Assembly: GCA_002633005.1 (NCBI GenBank)
Contig: NMRA01000515.1
Location: forward strand, 128,442 to 192,441
Direction of reading: 5' to 3'
DNA: 64,000 bases
Origin: Phoronis australis
Taxonomy: Eukaryota; Phoronida; Phoronidae
A model generated the notes under the pieces. That model was not told the origin of the DNA, searched no databases, and saw nothing but the letters and a program-made list of their open reading frames with translations. The stretch's first letter is position 1; the number at the start of each line of letters is the position of its first letter. Positions 49,201-59,600 of the stretch are shown in pieces. The translations under genes were made by a program, and so were the position numbers.

Positions 49201-52200
49201 GTCATATCAGGAGACATGAGTCGTGATGCAGTTTTCAAAATGACCCTTTGCTATGTTTTCCAGGTTTGATGTTGGCTGAGATTATGATGGGTAACCTTGT
49301 ATTTAGTAACATTCCCATCCACCAGGAGGTCTACAAACTCAAAGTATCTGCTGACTTGCCAGTCCTGTTGCCAGTATGTAACTCTTTCATTGATATTGAC
49401 TTCTCAGTGACTGTTTCTGGTTTTGTAGTGTGACCTTCTCAGTAAAGGACTGCTTTCTAGCATTGTCTTCAAAATAAATCTGCACTATTGCACATTTGCA
49501 TTATGGTTGTATGGGGGGGACGGCAGATGAAATAAAAATTTATGGGTGGTTGTCTTCTGAAAGAAATTTAAATTATAGGTGGTCTTTCTTGAAAGAAGTA
49601 AAATATTGTTGGTTGGTGTTTTTCGTCCTGTAAATGTTGGTAGGTGGGTATTTTTGGCCAAGCACCGACCTCCGACCTTAATACCTCTGAAAAAACTCCA
49701 AAACTCACCACAAATTCACTTGACAGATATCCAAAAACAGCAGAAACAAGCCAAGGTGCTACTGTAGTTTACACTGCAATATCAGAGATGTGTTAAATGA
49801 TTCTTGGCAATATGTACACTGTGCCATTACTCAAGTCATGGGCAACTTAATTACAGGCAATGTTGTACAGTCATTTTAGAGTGAAAATTACTGACACCAA
49901 GACTAAATTGGTGTTAACACATTCAAAAAAATTCTCTCTGATGAATTTTTTAATAAAAAGTATGTGGAGTCAGATAGACAAGCTCCAATATTCACTTGGC
50001 AAACCAGTCTAAAAGCATTCGTGGAATCACTTTGAGATTCGTAGATTCATGAAATTGAAAAAATCTTATTGAAATTACAGACGCCTGGTAGACAGAGACA
50101 CCTGGTGGCTGCCTAATGTATTGTTCACAGTTGTCTTTAAAAAGCAAGTTTCTGGTAACTGACATGAGTTGTGATCTCACATAGCATTTTTTGCACAATT
50201 TAAAAAATATTGGTGGTTGCATTTCAACTTAATTAAAAATTATGGGTAGTGGTTAAAGAAATAAAAGAAAAATATGGGGAGTTGATAAAAAATGAATGTG
50301 CTTTCCCCACCCCCGTCTCCCATATGTTTTGTACTGGAACAGCCCTTATTATAAACTTCAGTTGTCAATATTTAAAGAATGACAAGAACTTTAAAATAGC
50401 ATAACCGTATAAGTTACAATCGTATGAACAATGTGACATCATTGGTTCTTTGCAGGAGCATAGTGAAGAGCATTATGGTGCCCTGATGTGTAACATTGTG
50501 AAATATTGTGTGCAGCGTAACCCTCAGTTCAGACTCGCCATACAGCAAGTTTTGAACATGTTAGACAAAGGTCAAGATGAGGTCACCGCACGCTACACGC
50601 CCTCCACTGGGCTCTATCTGCTATGTCTAGGTACTGGTAAAGGAGCCACAGGTATGGAGAGGTTCTGAAATGAGTTAGTTGATTAAGATTGGTTGAAAAA
50701 ATGTTGACTATTATGAAAACGTTGATTCATACTTACAAAATATGGGTATCAGCTAGACTTTGGAGGACTATAAACCTGAAACAATACTGGTGTGGGCAGA
50801 GTTTTAATTGATACATTCTGTTACATAGTATTGTGCAATAGATTGACATTATTTATTTTTTATTATTATTACTCCAGAATGTGAAATTAATTGTTAACTT
50901 ACTAAGTATAGCAATATTTCTGTTGCTCTTGAGGAATGCGTCTGGAACCATGCCGTTATTTATTCATCTTAATTCTGTTTTCTGTTTAGCTGTGATTCAC
51001 AATGAACCTAGTTCATCCTTTGTCATACTGAACAACGGGCATCCACTGCTTCTGGTTGACATGGGACTGGGTGTTTTATACTCCTACAGAAATTTTCTGG
51101 GTGAGTAGGTGACTTTCTTTGCGCTCAAGTGAATGTTTTCCCAGTATGTGAAGCTGTCGTAACTTGATAGATGTTTTGACTTATCCAGCTACTCCAGAAG
51201 TAGAGAGTTTAACTTTGGCGTACCTTTGTTAAATTTGTTCATAGTCATTCAAAATAGCTTGATATAGCTGTTTGTTGTTCATCATGTGGTGTAAATGAAC
51301 ATCATGGCAACAAGGAGTTTGTGATAGATGTGTTACTTTATTTTTACAAAATTTAAATTCGGTAAGGCATTTAAGTTGGTATTACAGAATACACAAGTTT
51401 CTTTGTCAAAGTTGTTGGACTCCAGTGTGGTCAATATAACAGTTAAAATTCAAATCATCATCTTTGACCGTGGTACATGGCCAAAGTCTGCGCAGTCTTT
51501 GACAATGATTGTGGAAAAATTTAATAGGTCTATCTAGAAAATTTTTGTTTATTGCCAATGCCTTCAGGATGATTATGGAAAAAGTTAAAAAAATTACGAA
51601 TTGCGACTTGTAAAATCTTATCTTGTTTCAATTGTAAAAAATTCAAAAACAACAAAAAATTGTGAAAACATGGGTTCAACAGTTTCATTGTTTGTTTGTT
51701 CTGATGCATTTATTCAGGTGACACACTGCCAAAGAACATCTTCTTAACTCATAACCACTCTGACCACACTGGGGATCTGCCTGTCTTCTTTGGTGTCCTG
51801 GCTCCTAAGCTGTTGGAGCTACCCAAGAAAGCATTGAATATTATTGCTGCACCTGAAGTAATGACTCGCGTGAAGAACTACAGGATGCATGAAATTGTCT
51901 CCCATGTCACTACTCTAGCCAATCAGCATTCAGTTGTAAGTACCGTAATATAAGATGGCAATGAAAAACTGATCGGTTTTCAGCTGTTATTTTAAAATTT
52001 AGAAAACAACTCTTTCAAGTACTGGTTGTAATTGATTAGAGTTAATTGGTATTTATTTGTTTGGTATTGATAACACAAATTTGATTGTCATGTATTAATA
52101 TTGTGTTGTGTTGTATCAATACATACTCACATAAAGTTGTGCCATCATAGGATCCTTTAGCCAACTGGGTAAGCACAAAGCCAGACTTTTCCCAGTACAC

Positions 52201-55109
52201 CTACTTGGATGAAAAGAAAGAATTTGCAATAAAGACACTTCAAAGTCAACACTCAGAGACTTGTTTTGGTGAGCTATTAAATTGCTCATTTTGTTCTCTT
52301 AATTGTGTGTACAGCTCAGGATTTGGTCAGGGGTAGTCTGTTATACCCTATGTCGGCTCCAGCAGTCATTGTAGTTTCATGGCTTTGAGTCCCTTTGTAA
52401 GAAGACAAATGAACAATAGAAGATGTTTAATGATGTCCTACTATTTGACATTCTTTGCTATCATTAGATAGGTTAGACTGAATAATCAAACTAGAACTAG
52501 CTTAATATTTACTGTGAGTCTCAAAGTGAGTTGGTCAACTTTCACGTCAGGGAGACCACATGATCATTTGCCATATCCTTATTTCCTTGCTGCAATCTGA
52601 TCTGTTTTTCACACATTTGAAAACTTCTGTGTTAGTTACTTTTGTGAAAAGGTTAAATTACGTATTACTGTCATTGAATTTTGATACAACAGTCCTTCAA
52701 AGTAATGTTTATGTTTTTTATGCGCAAATAAGTTGGTGCAATAATTGAGAGCTGAGAACGCACTCATTATTGTGAAAAACATTAGCAATGAACACCACCT
52801 GCCTAAACATTATGAAAAGTGGTTAGTAAGTGTTACCTCACATCACACAGTTTTCCCAATTTCCAGGCTTTGTTTTGTACCACAATGAACATCCTGTCCT
52901 TGGCTACTCAGCTGACTCAGGATTCAACAGTCACTTGTATGAGACTGTTTATCAAGCTGACCTGGTGATAGTTGATGCTCGTCTGTCCTCTTCTTATGAA
53001 CATGCCAGTGTAAGTGTCAGCAGTTTTACACTACCCACAATGCACTGAATTTGTATTCTTTGGTAATATTCATCATGTCAACTTAAGTCAACTGGTCTGT
53101 TGTATTGCAGCCATTGATTGGATTACTGACAGTTTTTATATATCACAATACTGTCTTGATTGTAGATGATGAGAATAGTAGTTTTGCACTGCATAAACAA
53201 TGCATTTTACAGACTGGTATCATGATTGACTGTTCCTAATACTAACTGTAATTTTGTGAAATCAAGCTGTTGTTTGTTATATTTTATGGAATTTTAATAG
53301 CACAAGAAATCACCATTCTAAGGTTTTGTGTAGTAATACTAAATTGTAGCAAATCAACTGCCATAATACTAAATTGTAGCAAATCAACTGCCATAATACT
53401 AAATTGTAGCAAATCAACTGCTATAATACTAAATTGTAGCAAATCAACTGCCATAATACTAAATTGTAGCAAATCAACTGCCATAANATGCACTGAATTT
53501 GTATTCTTTGGTAATATTCATCATGTCAACTTAAGTCAACTGGTCTGTTGTATTGCAGCCATTGATTGGATTACTGACAGTTGTCTATTTTTTATATATC
53601 ACAAAACTGTCTTGATTGCAGATGATGAGAATAGTAGTTTTGCACTGCATAAACAATGCATTTTACAGACTGGTATCATGATTGACAGTTCCTAATACTA
53701 ACTGTAATTTTGTGAAATCAAGCTGTTGTTTGTTATATTTTATGGAATTTTAAGAAATCACCATTCTAAGGTTTTGTGTAGTAATACTAAATTGTAGCAA
53801 ATCAACTGCCATAATACTAAATTGTAGCAAATCAACTGCCATAAATGAGGTAGACACATCTTACCACTTCATTTTCCAAATTTCAATCACAACAACAAAC
53901 ATTAATATTTGTAAGTGAGTAGCACAATCATTCACTCTCTCATGTGGCAGGCAAATTGTGGAACTGATTTTAAAGTGATATTTAATTTTAGTCAAAACTT
54001 AGTGTTCATACCAACTTAAAATGAACATTAATCATGATTGTTTTTGGCTTTTGAATATTGATTTCTTTTCCTCTAATCATGGTGGTAAAACTGCTTTTTG
54101 ATAAACTATTTTGCTTTTTTCAGTTTGTCGAGGTACAAAAGTTCAGCCAGGTTAAACAGGTGAGAAGATTGAAAATCCCAGTCCCCACGTCAAAAAAAAA
54201 AAAAAAATATTCAAAGTAAAAAGTTTTCATGGCATTCATTTTGAAAATCTTATTGTTTACAGTCATTTTAGTGCTTCAAACCAAACACACCAGAATACAC
54301 ACACATAATAAATCTATGAGCTTACAGATGGGAGGTTCTTTATAGAATTCATAATAGCGTTGTCATGGCAACAATTCCTATATGTCTACCAAGCATCTGC
54401 TGAAGCAGCTGAAAACTCATCTTCCATCACAAAAGCAGATTTTGATTTAGACCACTTACCTTGAATTGGTCTCAAATTGTCATGTAGTCAAATTGGAGAT
54501 CATGTCAAAGCTTCAAAGATCGTCAGACCAGACTCTTTAAGTTGAATTGTCACGGCATGTCATTTTATGCACTGCCCATTGTCTCGCAGAATAACTGTCA
54601 GTTCTTTGCAAATTCTGAAATCTTTTCTCGTTTGAATAAGAAACTAGTTGTGACCAATGTAAAAGTTGTCATCCTGAACGGCACATGGGTTTATAGCTGT
54701 TTTAATGCTTACTTTATGAAATGATTATTTTTGTGCAACTTTGCAGTTTGAATACATTTTTTTAACTTGTATTTAGCAATTAGTAGCTATCTCACTACCA
54801 CCAAGTAAAGGAAAGTTTCCTTAGAAAGTGGTAACAAATGCATTCTTTGACTTACGCTGATGTAAATTGCATAACCGTTTCATGTTTTAGCATTTCATTT
54901 CCTTTTTTCTGCTATGAAATGTTGTTGTTGGTTTCTAGCACAAGAACGTGTACGTGATTGGATATGGTACTGAAAGTGAAGCGCCTTCTTCAGCCGACTA
55001 TCCAGAACTGAATGTCTTAGAGACTGGGTCCTTCTATGCACTTGACACTAAACCTCACCATCCTTTGGACACCTCTGATCAATACCCATCACTAGAGAGG
55101 GCAGTGTGA
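32990..55109 (+). CDS. CARD-like / protein kinase / metallo-beta-lactamase fusion protein (20 exons)
   Basis: Coding exons: 32990-33154, 34106-34291, 37800-37886, 39088-39249, 40085-40240, 40529-40715, 41561-41634, 43617-43860, 45014-45225, 45747-45973, 46621-46858, 47624-47798, 49264-49373, 50456-50651, 50990-51100, 51718-51935, 52151-52268, 52867-53009, 54124-54159, 54939-55109. All introns are GT-AG and the phases agree throughout: 3213 coding nt, 1071 residues, then TGA. The N terminus is CARD-like (about residues 1-117), residues 118-491 are unrecognised, the kinase spans about 505-780, and the MBL-fold domain about 793-1030. All key kinase residues except the first glycine of the P-loop are present, so kinase activity is likely. 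The MBL domain keeps HxHxDH, a third His and the bridging Asp but seems to lack the final His. No signal peptide or membrane segment is seen, so a cytosolic signalling enzyme is inferred. ATG at 32990 is chosen because a TTTCAG acceptor lies just before it and the death-fold text follows. Confidence 0.85.
34292..37799 (+). other. Intron 2, occupied by a TIR element
   Basis: A 3.5 kb intron largely filled by the element at 34981-37134. The remainder is AT-rich non-coding sequence. Confidence 0.7.
34981..37134. mobile_element. 2.15 kb TIR element, possibly with a nested solo LTR
   Basis: The ends are inverted copies: GTATTCGCCCTAATAAG at the left and CTTATTAGGGCGAATAC at the right (17 bp perfect), with CCG/CGG mismatches outside. 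No transposase is recognisable, so it is non-autonomous. Inside, 36388-37113 starts TGTTACAG and ends CTGACA, contains TATA-like TGTATTTATAGCC near 36773, and has a 64-bp tandem duplication (units from 36917 and 36981). It could be a nested solo LTR, though I see no target-site duplication. Confidence 0.6.
37800..45225 (+). CDS. Exons 3-9: unrecognised middle region (residues 118-491)
   Basis: Seven exons: 37800-37886, 39088-39249, 40085-40240, 40529-40715, 41561-41634, 43617-43860 and 45014-45225. Residues are mostly helical in character, with segments such as LELYQSLSESDSEVSKVIED, FLPTQREQYLLQQLYLEQQ and FSFQAFLTEISSSKLTEETR, and a Cys-containing strand-like piece HFLFECGETTDCVTDG. The exon 6 to 7 join is decided by phase: the acceptor at 41560 gives PFMGRWDDS, whereas the nearby acceptors at 41526 and 41535 would shift the frame. 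I recognise no domain here. Coiled-coil or helical-bundle scaffolding between the death fold and kinase is inference. Confidence 0.7.
39400..39960 (+). repeat. Interspersed repeat, copy related to 2221-2440
   Basis: The segment 39727-39930 resembles 2221-2440. Flanking GTTAATTGAACC and ACTGAAGTTAATCG text repeats within it, suggesting a short internal duplication. It lies in the intron between exons 4 and 5. Confidence 0.5.
41217..41335. repeat. 39-bp tandem repeat, three units
   Basis: Three near-identical units of about 39-41 bp with the core AAGACACTAGTCACTTACAG and the tail GGGGTACT. A single related fragment (TTAGTCACTTACAGGGGT) occurs near 31343, suggesting that the array grew from a dispersed repeat. 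It is intronic (intron 6). Confidence 0.85.
41635..43616 (+). other. Intron 7
   Basis: 2 kb non-coding interval with a C-run near 42031-42041 and an open frame at 42218-42544 that is not bounded by splice sites and matches nothing I know. Near 42270-42320 short inverted pieces (CAGACTACCCAC and GTGGGTAGACTG) suggest a small foldback element. Confidence 0.5.
43940..44740 (+). repeat. Degenerate CTAGTGGC-type repeat with a GTCACCGCGAGA inverted pair
   Basis: Isolated monomer-like text occurs at 43960-44060 (CCCCCTAGTGTCGAATTTG) and 44400-44600 (GAAATTTGGTATGTATG, CCACTAGTTGACAATTTTGG), related to the 26.4 kb family. Between them GTCACCGCGAGA (about 44131) and TCTCGCGGTGAC (about 44251) form an inverted pair, possibly the end of a separate small element. 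It is intronic (intron 8). Confidence 0.5.
45747..50651 (+). CDS. Exons 10-14: Ser/Thr protein kinase domain (residues about 505-780)
   Basis: Exons 45747-45973, 46621-46858, 47624-47798, 49264-49373 and the first part of 50456-50651. Motifs in order: P-loop ISEGSFGEVFKAKW (519-533, with Ser in place of the first Gly), VAVK (Lys545), hinge MEFMEGGSIRDVI (591-603), HRDIKVDN (637-644), DFGLAK (658-663), GSYRYMAPE (677-685), DVYSYG then MLAEIM, and the closing Arg in NPQFR (763-767). HRDIKxDN with Lys indicates Ser/Thr specificity. The GSxRYMAPE and DVYSYG text resembles TKL kinases, including RIP and MLK groups. All catalytic residues are present, so the domain should phosphorylate substrates. 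Its targets are unknown. Confidence 0.9.
47799..49263 (+). other. Intron 12
   Basis: 1.5 kb intron within the kinase C-lobe. No repeat or exon is recognised. Confidence 0.6.
49374..50455 (+). other. Intron 13
   Basis: 1.1 kb intron, AT-rich. No repeat or exon is recognised. Confidence 0.6.
50456..50651 (+). CDS. Exon 14: bridge exon encoding kinase end and MBL start
   Basis: A single 196-nt exon between a TTTGCAG acceptor and a GTATGG donor. The 5' half encodes the last kinase helices (CNIVKYCVQRNPQFR, then QQVLNMLDKG). The 3' half encodes a short linker (DEVTARYTPS) and the first MBL strand with its loop (LYLLCLGTGKGAT), typical of 'LGTGsGaP' starts of MBL-fold hydrolases. Two other GT sites upstream (after CTATGTCTAG and GGTACTG) also leave phase 1 but would cut the MBL strand, so the last donor is chosen. 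Confidence 0.85.
50990..55109 (+). CDS. Exons 15-20: metallo-beta-lactamase fold domain
   Basis: Exons 50990-51100, 51718-51935, 52151-52268, 52867-53009, 54124-54159 and 54939-55109. After the LGTG loop come a strand pair (SSSFVILNNGHPLLLVDMG), the metal motif THNHSDHTGDLP (His855, His857, Asp859, His860), a third-motif His in QSQHSETCFG (His950), and YSADSG with the bridging Asp972. EHAS (His1001) fits the 'gHss' helix seen in tRNase Z-like members. Where the last metal His is expected after a hydrophobic strand, the sequence reads VYVIGYG, so motif V looks altered. The family hydrolyses phosphodiesters, esters or thioesters; the overall pattern is closest to tRNase Z or phosphodiesterase-like members. 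The substrate cannot be told. The protein ends about 45 residues later. Confidence 0.85.
53039..53843. repeat. Duplicated 0.4 kb segment with 30-bp tandem repeat, split by a single N
   Basis: The segment starting at 53039 (ATGCACTGAATTTGTATTC) recurs at 53488, directly after an N at 53487. Inside is a 30-bp unit (TAATACTAAATTGTAGCAAA then TCAACTGCCA): five copies at 53334-53483 and two at 53782-53841. The differing copy number and the N suggest two haplotypes joined in tandem by the assembler. It lies in intron 18 and does not affect the coding model. Confidence 0.85.
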
Positions 55110-56614
55110 GATGTGTGTGGGCACTTAGCAGGAATACTTATTGACTGTTGATATTAAACCTACTGGTTGAACTGTTTGCGTTCAAGGCCCTGTTTCATGA
55201 AAACTTGACTCAATCTTAAGACTGAAAACCAAAATTTGTCAAAGTTAAGACAGAAATTCCGGCTACGTTAAGACCAAAGATGAAAATTCAGAAAAGACCG
55301 TTTCATGAACAGGAAGTTGGATTTCGGGTCTTTGGTCTTAACTTAGACAGAAATTAAGTCTGTTTTTGACATACCTCCTTTTCACCACCTGTTGTGAATT
55401 CACGAAACTAAGCGAGGCGGTGTGTGATATACAGTTTCAAGAATAATCTTGTTCTTGAAACTCTTAATGGAGATTTGTTACATTGAATCATAGACTATAC
55501 CATATGGACTGCCAATTCCGTGTACTATCAATGGACGAAATTTGTGCTCTTCCGTATAACATTGCGTCATTATTCACTTGTGACACCTGGCCCAATGATT
55601 TGGCATTATTTCTGGCAAGTATGTTGTCTGCTAATCTTGGTCAGCTGTTGTGTGGTCCGGTGGTAGCAGCATTGCTAAAAGTACTCATGATACCAACAGT
55701 TCTACCATTTTAAGATTTTGAACAGCATTTCAATGCCGAAATAATTATTTTGTTTTTGTTGTACTGGACAGTCACAATACACTAGCCGGAAAATGTACCA
55801 GATAATTGCGGAGAGTGGCACTGTTTCTTGGATATTAAGGAAGAAAATGTCAGAGTTGCGAATCTGTTGTCTATAATCTATGGTTGAATGGGTGGCTTTC
55901 AAATAGCAATGTGGTTACTGGTCACATGGGACTGGATACCAGTGGCCTATAGAGGACGAGGAGCTACTTTGTAACTTTTGTTTAAAACACATCTGATCAC
56001 ATACATTGTAAAGGGTCTTTTCACGAAGGCGAACCGTTCCCCTATGCCACTCGCTGTGAAGACAAAGTAACTCCTGGAACAGCTAGGTGGTGATATGAGT
56101 CACTGGTCCCATGTGATCAGCCCCCATTGCTTCTTGAAAGCTTCCCATTGATATCTCGTTTGCTTGAGAACTCAATGGTGTGGCTTGAAAATATTATTTC
56201 ACGTGCTGGTAAGTTGCACTGCATTGTCTCTGTAGCCTTTGCTGGTTCTTGAATTGGAAGCAGACAATCTTCAATTTGACATTGTGTAAGGACATTGGAT
56301 TCTGAATCAGAATACATTATGAAGAGTCATAAATTTTGGTGGTTGAGATAATCTTAATCCCAACACCACGTAGTAGGATAACTTTCAGTCTTACCTTAGA
56401 GCAATTTTGGTGTTACGAAATTTCATGAAATGGTGCTAAAACATTTTGGTCTTAAGTTAGCTTGGTTTCTGTCTAAGTTAAGACAGAAAAAGTTTCATTA
56501 AACGGGCCCCATCACTAACAATGTATGATATTGAAACATGAATCTTCATTGTAAAGTTTGTTTGTGCAATGTAACTTCGAGAGTAGTTGGTTGTGGGCAA
56601 TAAACCAGAAATAA
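55110..56614 (+). other. 3' UTR and polyadenylation signals of the fusion gene
   Basis: An ATTAAA at 55153-55158 offers a short 3' UTR. Two canonical AATAAA signals at 56599-56604 and 56609-56614 offer a long one that would include the whole TIR element at 55186-56508. Confidence 0.4.
55186..56508. mobile_element. 1.3 kb TIR element, PIF/Harbinger-like ends
   Basis: The left end GGCCCTGTTTCATGAAAACT and the right end AAGTTTCATTAAACGGGCC are inverted copies. Subterminal AAGTTAAGACAGAAA-type motifs recur several times in both orientations near each end. The terminus resembles PIF/Harbinger elements known to me (GGGCC followed by GTTTCA), but I find no transposase. Open frames inside (55483-55713 and minus 55702-55902) are not recognisable. 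It inserted just downstream of the stop codon at 55107-55109. Confidence 0.6.
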
Positions 56615-59600
56615 ATCGCAGATTAATTATCACACTGTTTGTTAATTTACCTCAATTGCATCTTCTGTTCTTCAAATTTGTTTGGGAATTTAAGGGAATC
56701 AGTAACCATTGCCAACTTAATTTGTGTATATTAGTAAACGTAAAAAAATGAAAAGAACAAGAATGTTTTTACATCTGGCAGCACTCTGGGTTGAAAGTGT
56801 GAAAGTGCATGACATCATCTTCTTGTTGACACTGGCTGCCCCACAAGTGTCATCAGAATAAACTGCTAAACAGGATGACCAATGTACAATAAAGTGGTGT
56901 GTGTTCCGGATTGAAAAACTCACAAGCTTTAAAAGGACAACACTGAACTGGAAAATATGTGACTTTCACTTGTCAGGAGGGGCAAGGTGGATGAAGGCAG
57001 GCAGAGGTTAACCATTTTTTCTGGTCACCAGTTATCTGTTTGGTAGACGCTATACACAAATACTAGTGAAACATGCACTTCATTGAATTCCCCAACTGGT
57101 AACTGCGAATGCCTAATGGTAGGGGTTACGGTAGACACTTGCCACATTTTCTGGACAGGCTACTTTTGTTTGGGGATTAGGAGACAGATATGTTGTCTCT
57201 GGTAACTGCAGCCTACTCCTGTCAACATTCTTCACCAATTTAGATACTGCAGTCTATAAGAACTGAATGCGCCATTTAAAATTGAACTATTTCTTTTTTC
57301 ACACTGAAAATCTGTTAACTTTAACAGAGAAAAAGTTGTGCACTGCAACAATGAGTGTTCAATTTATTTAAACACTGATACGACTTCGGTAAAATCGCCG
57401 TAACAAATCCGAACGAAATGACTGTGATTAGCAGACGACGAACTTGCCGCACTTAAAATTTGCTGTATTTGCAGGTGTCGCTGGTGAATAGGGAGATGTT
57501 AAGAAAAAGACGCTACGGTCTCTGGCCCGGTATTGGAATCCTGCCCAAATCGGCATATTCCGATTTGGCCGTTCCCGTATCGGAATTCCAATTGGAATAT
57601 ATTTCACGATTGAATTTAAAATGATAAATTGAATACAAAACTTTATAATTCAGTATTTTTTCATGCAATCGAGGCTTCGTTTTAATAATACAGACTCACA
57701 ACGTCGTGTTGCTATTTTAATATTTTATGAATCTTCAATCTTTGTGCAAGGTTTACCTCATAGACATCTTCACGATGTCTATGGTTTGCCTAGTTTATAT
57801 TCAACATACATGTTGTTACGTTTCCATTCTTGCACCAAATTAATCAGCTTATTGTCGCCGGTTGATCATTCCAATACAGGACACTCGAGAGCGGTCGGAT
57901 CCGGAATCGCAAAGGCACTTTCCGCGGCTTCTAAAACACACGAATGCAAACTTCCTAAACTGCGAAAATTTTTGTATCAAGCAAACTGCACTTTGTAATA
58001 AACATTTTGAAATTGCCTGATAACAGTTCGGATAAAGCGTTTTTTTTTTTCGACATTGTGTAGGCGGTCTCTGCTACCTGTCCAGGGATTCCCATACGGG
58101 CCCGTATCAGAATGTGTGCTAATTAATTGAATAAAAAGTTTTAAAGGTAACAATTTTCATCAACTTGTATTTTAATCTATATGAAATGACCAACTAATGT
58201 GATTCCTCGAACTTCCACGTATTTTTCACTAAAGTAAACCATTCAGCATGCATTTTGTGACCTTGAACGTCATTTGAATTTATTCATGCTGTCTTAATTT
58301 CTTGTTATCAACACTTAAAAGGTATTACAATGACCTGGACACCACTCAGTTGTGAGAAGTGGAGAACTGTAACAGTATGTGTCACAAAAATGTGAACAAT
58401 GACGGAAGATACACACCTAGTATCGTACTGCGTGTATTAAGTAAGACACCGTCTCATAATGTGCACCCTCATGAAAATGGCAGCAATCTGACGCAGCAGG
58501 CCGTCCCAATCAAAGGAATGTTTTCATTTGGTCAGTCTATTACTCCTCGGAAGGGGTCATGGCACTTTTCAATAAACTCTGATCACAAGGCACTTACAAA
58601 CCGTAATTATTTAAAGTATAACTGAAATAATTATCAAGTTACAACTGTTGAAGAAGAAATTTTACAACTTCAACCGAGGCATTGAAGAGCAACAGGCTAA
58701 CTAATAACCACGTCATAGATATCCAGATCAATGTGCCCGTCTTTTGGAAATATTGAATACCGAAAGAGTGTTCTCAATTGGAATCGTGCCACATGTGATC
58801 CTGCGGTGAAGAGACCAGAGAGATCTTCATGGGAACTGCATGAATAGAGTACTTTCAAAAACTGAACCGCATGGGGTTTACGACGAAGTTATTCAGACAG
58901 GTGGTTCGTCAGCCTTGATTCGTGGACAGAGATTTGCCTTAGGGGTCATGGTTTCTCAAACGGATAGGGTGGTGTTTTTTTTCCTGTCCGTCAACATTTA
59001 ACGTCATTTCTTTCGATTTAGTACAACTCGTGCTGCTTTCCACTATCAGGCTCTACCCGCCCGTCTACGCCGTGATTAAAGCGAACCCCACCGGCCGTAA
59101 AGTGAGAATATCCATATTGGCGAAAATGATATGCAAAGAGTTGGAGTAAATCTGTCTAAACAGTAGAGCAAATTCGCACATCTGTATGTGCGAGTTTTCT
59201 ATTTCACCTGCTAAAACGACCCCTAAAATAAAAATTGACACCAACGAGACGCGCGTGTACAACTTGGAAAGTAAACTATTGAAGATACTGCATTTGACAC
59301 GCGCCCTGTGTTGGTCACATCACGTGAAGACATGCAACTTGTTACTGTGACACAAAAGACTTTTTTCTGTGTAATTTACAAAAAAACAAGTTTTACATCA
59401 TGTAAAATTTGAGCATTTGTTCTCTTTTTACCTAAACAACATTCAAGTATGAATGGACTCACTGGAGACAGCCCGAAAGTTATTATCTCTACGGCGAATG
59501 ATGTTACAGTTGTGTCTCCAATGAGTTGCCAGCAGTCACTGGTACGGTGCGCGGCTTTAGACGCTCTGCGGCTGGGTTCAAGATCTTTTATAGGCCTAAC

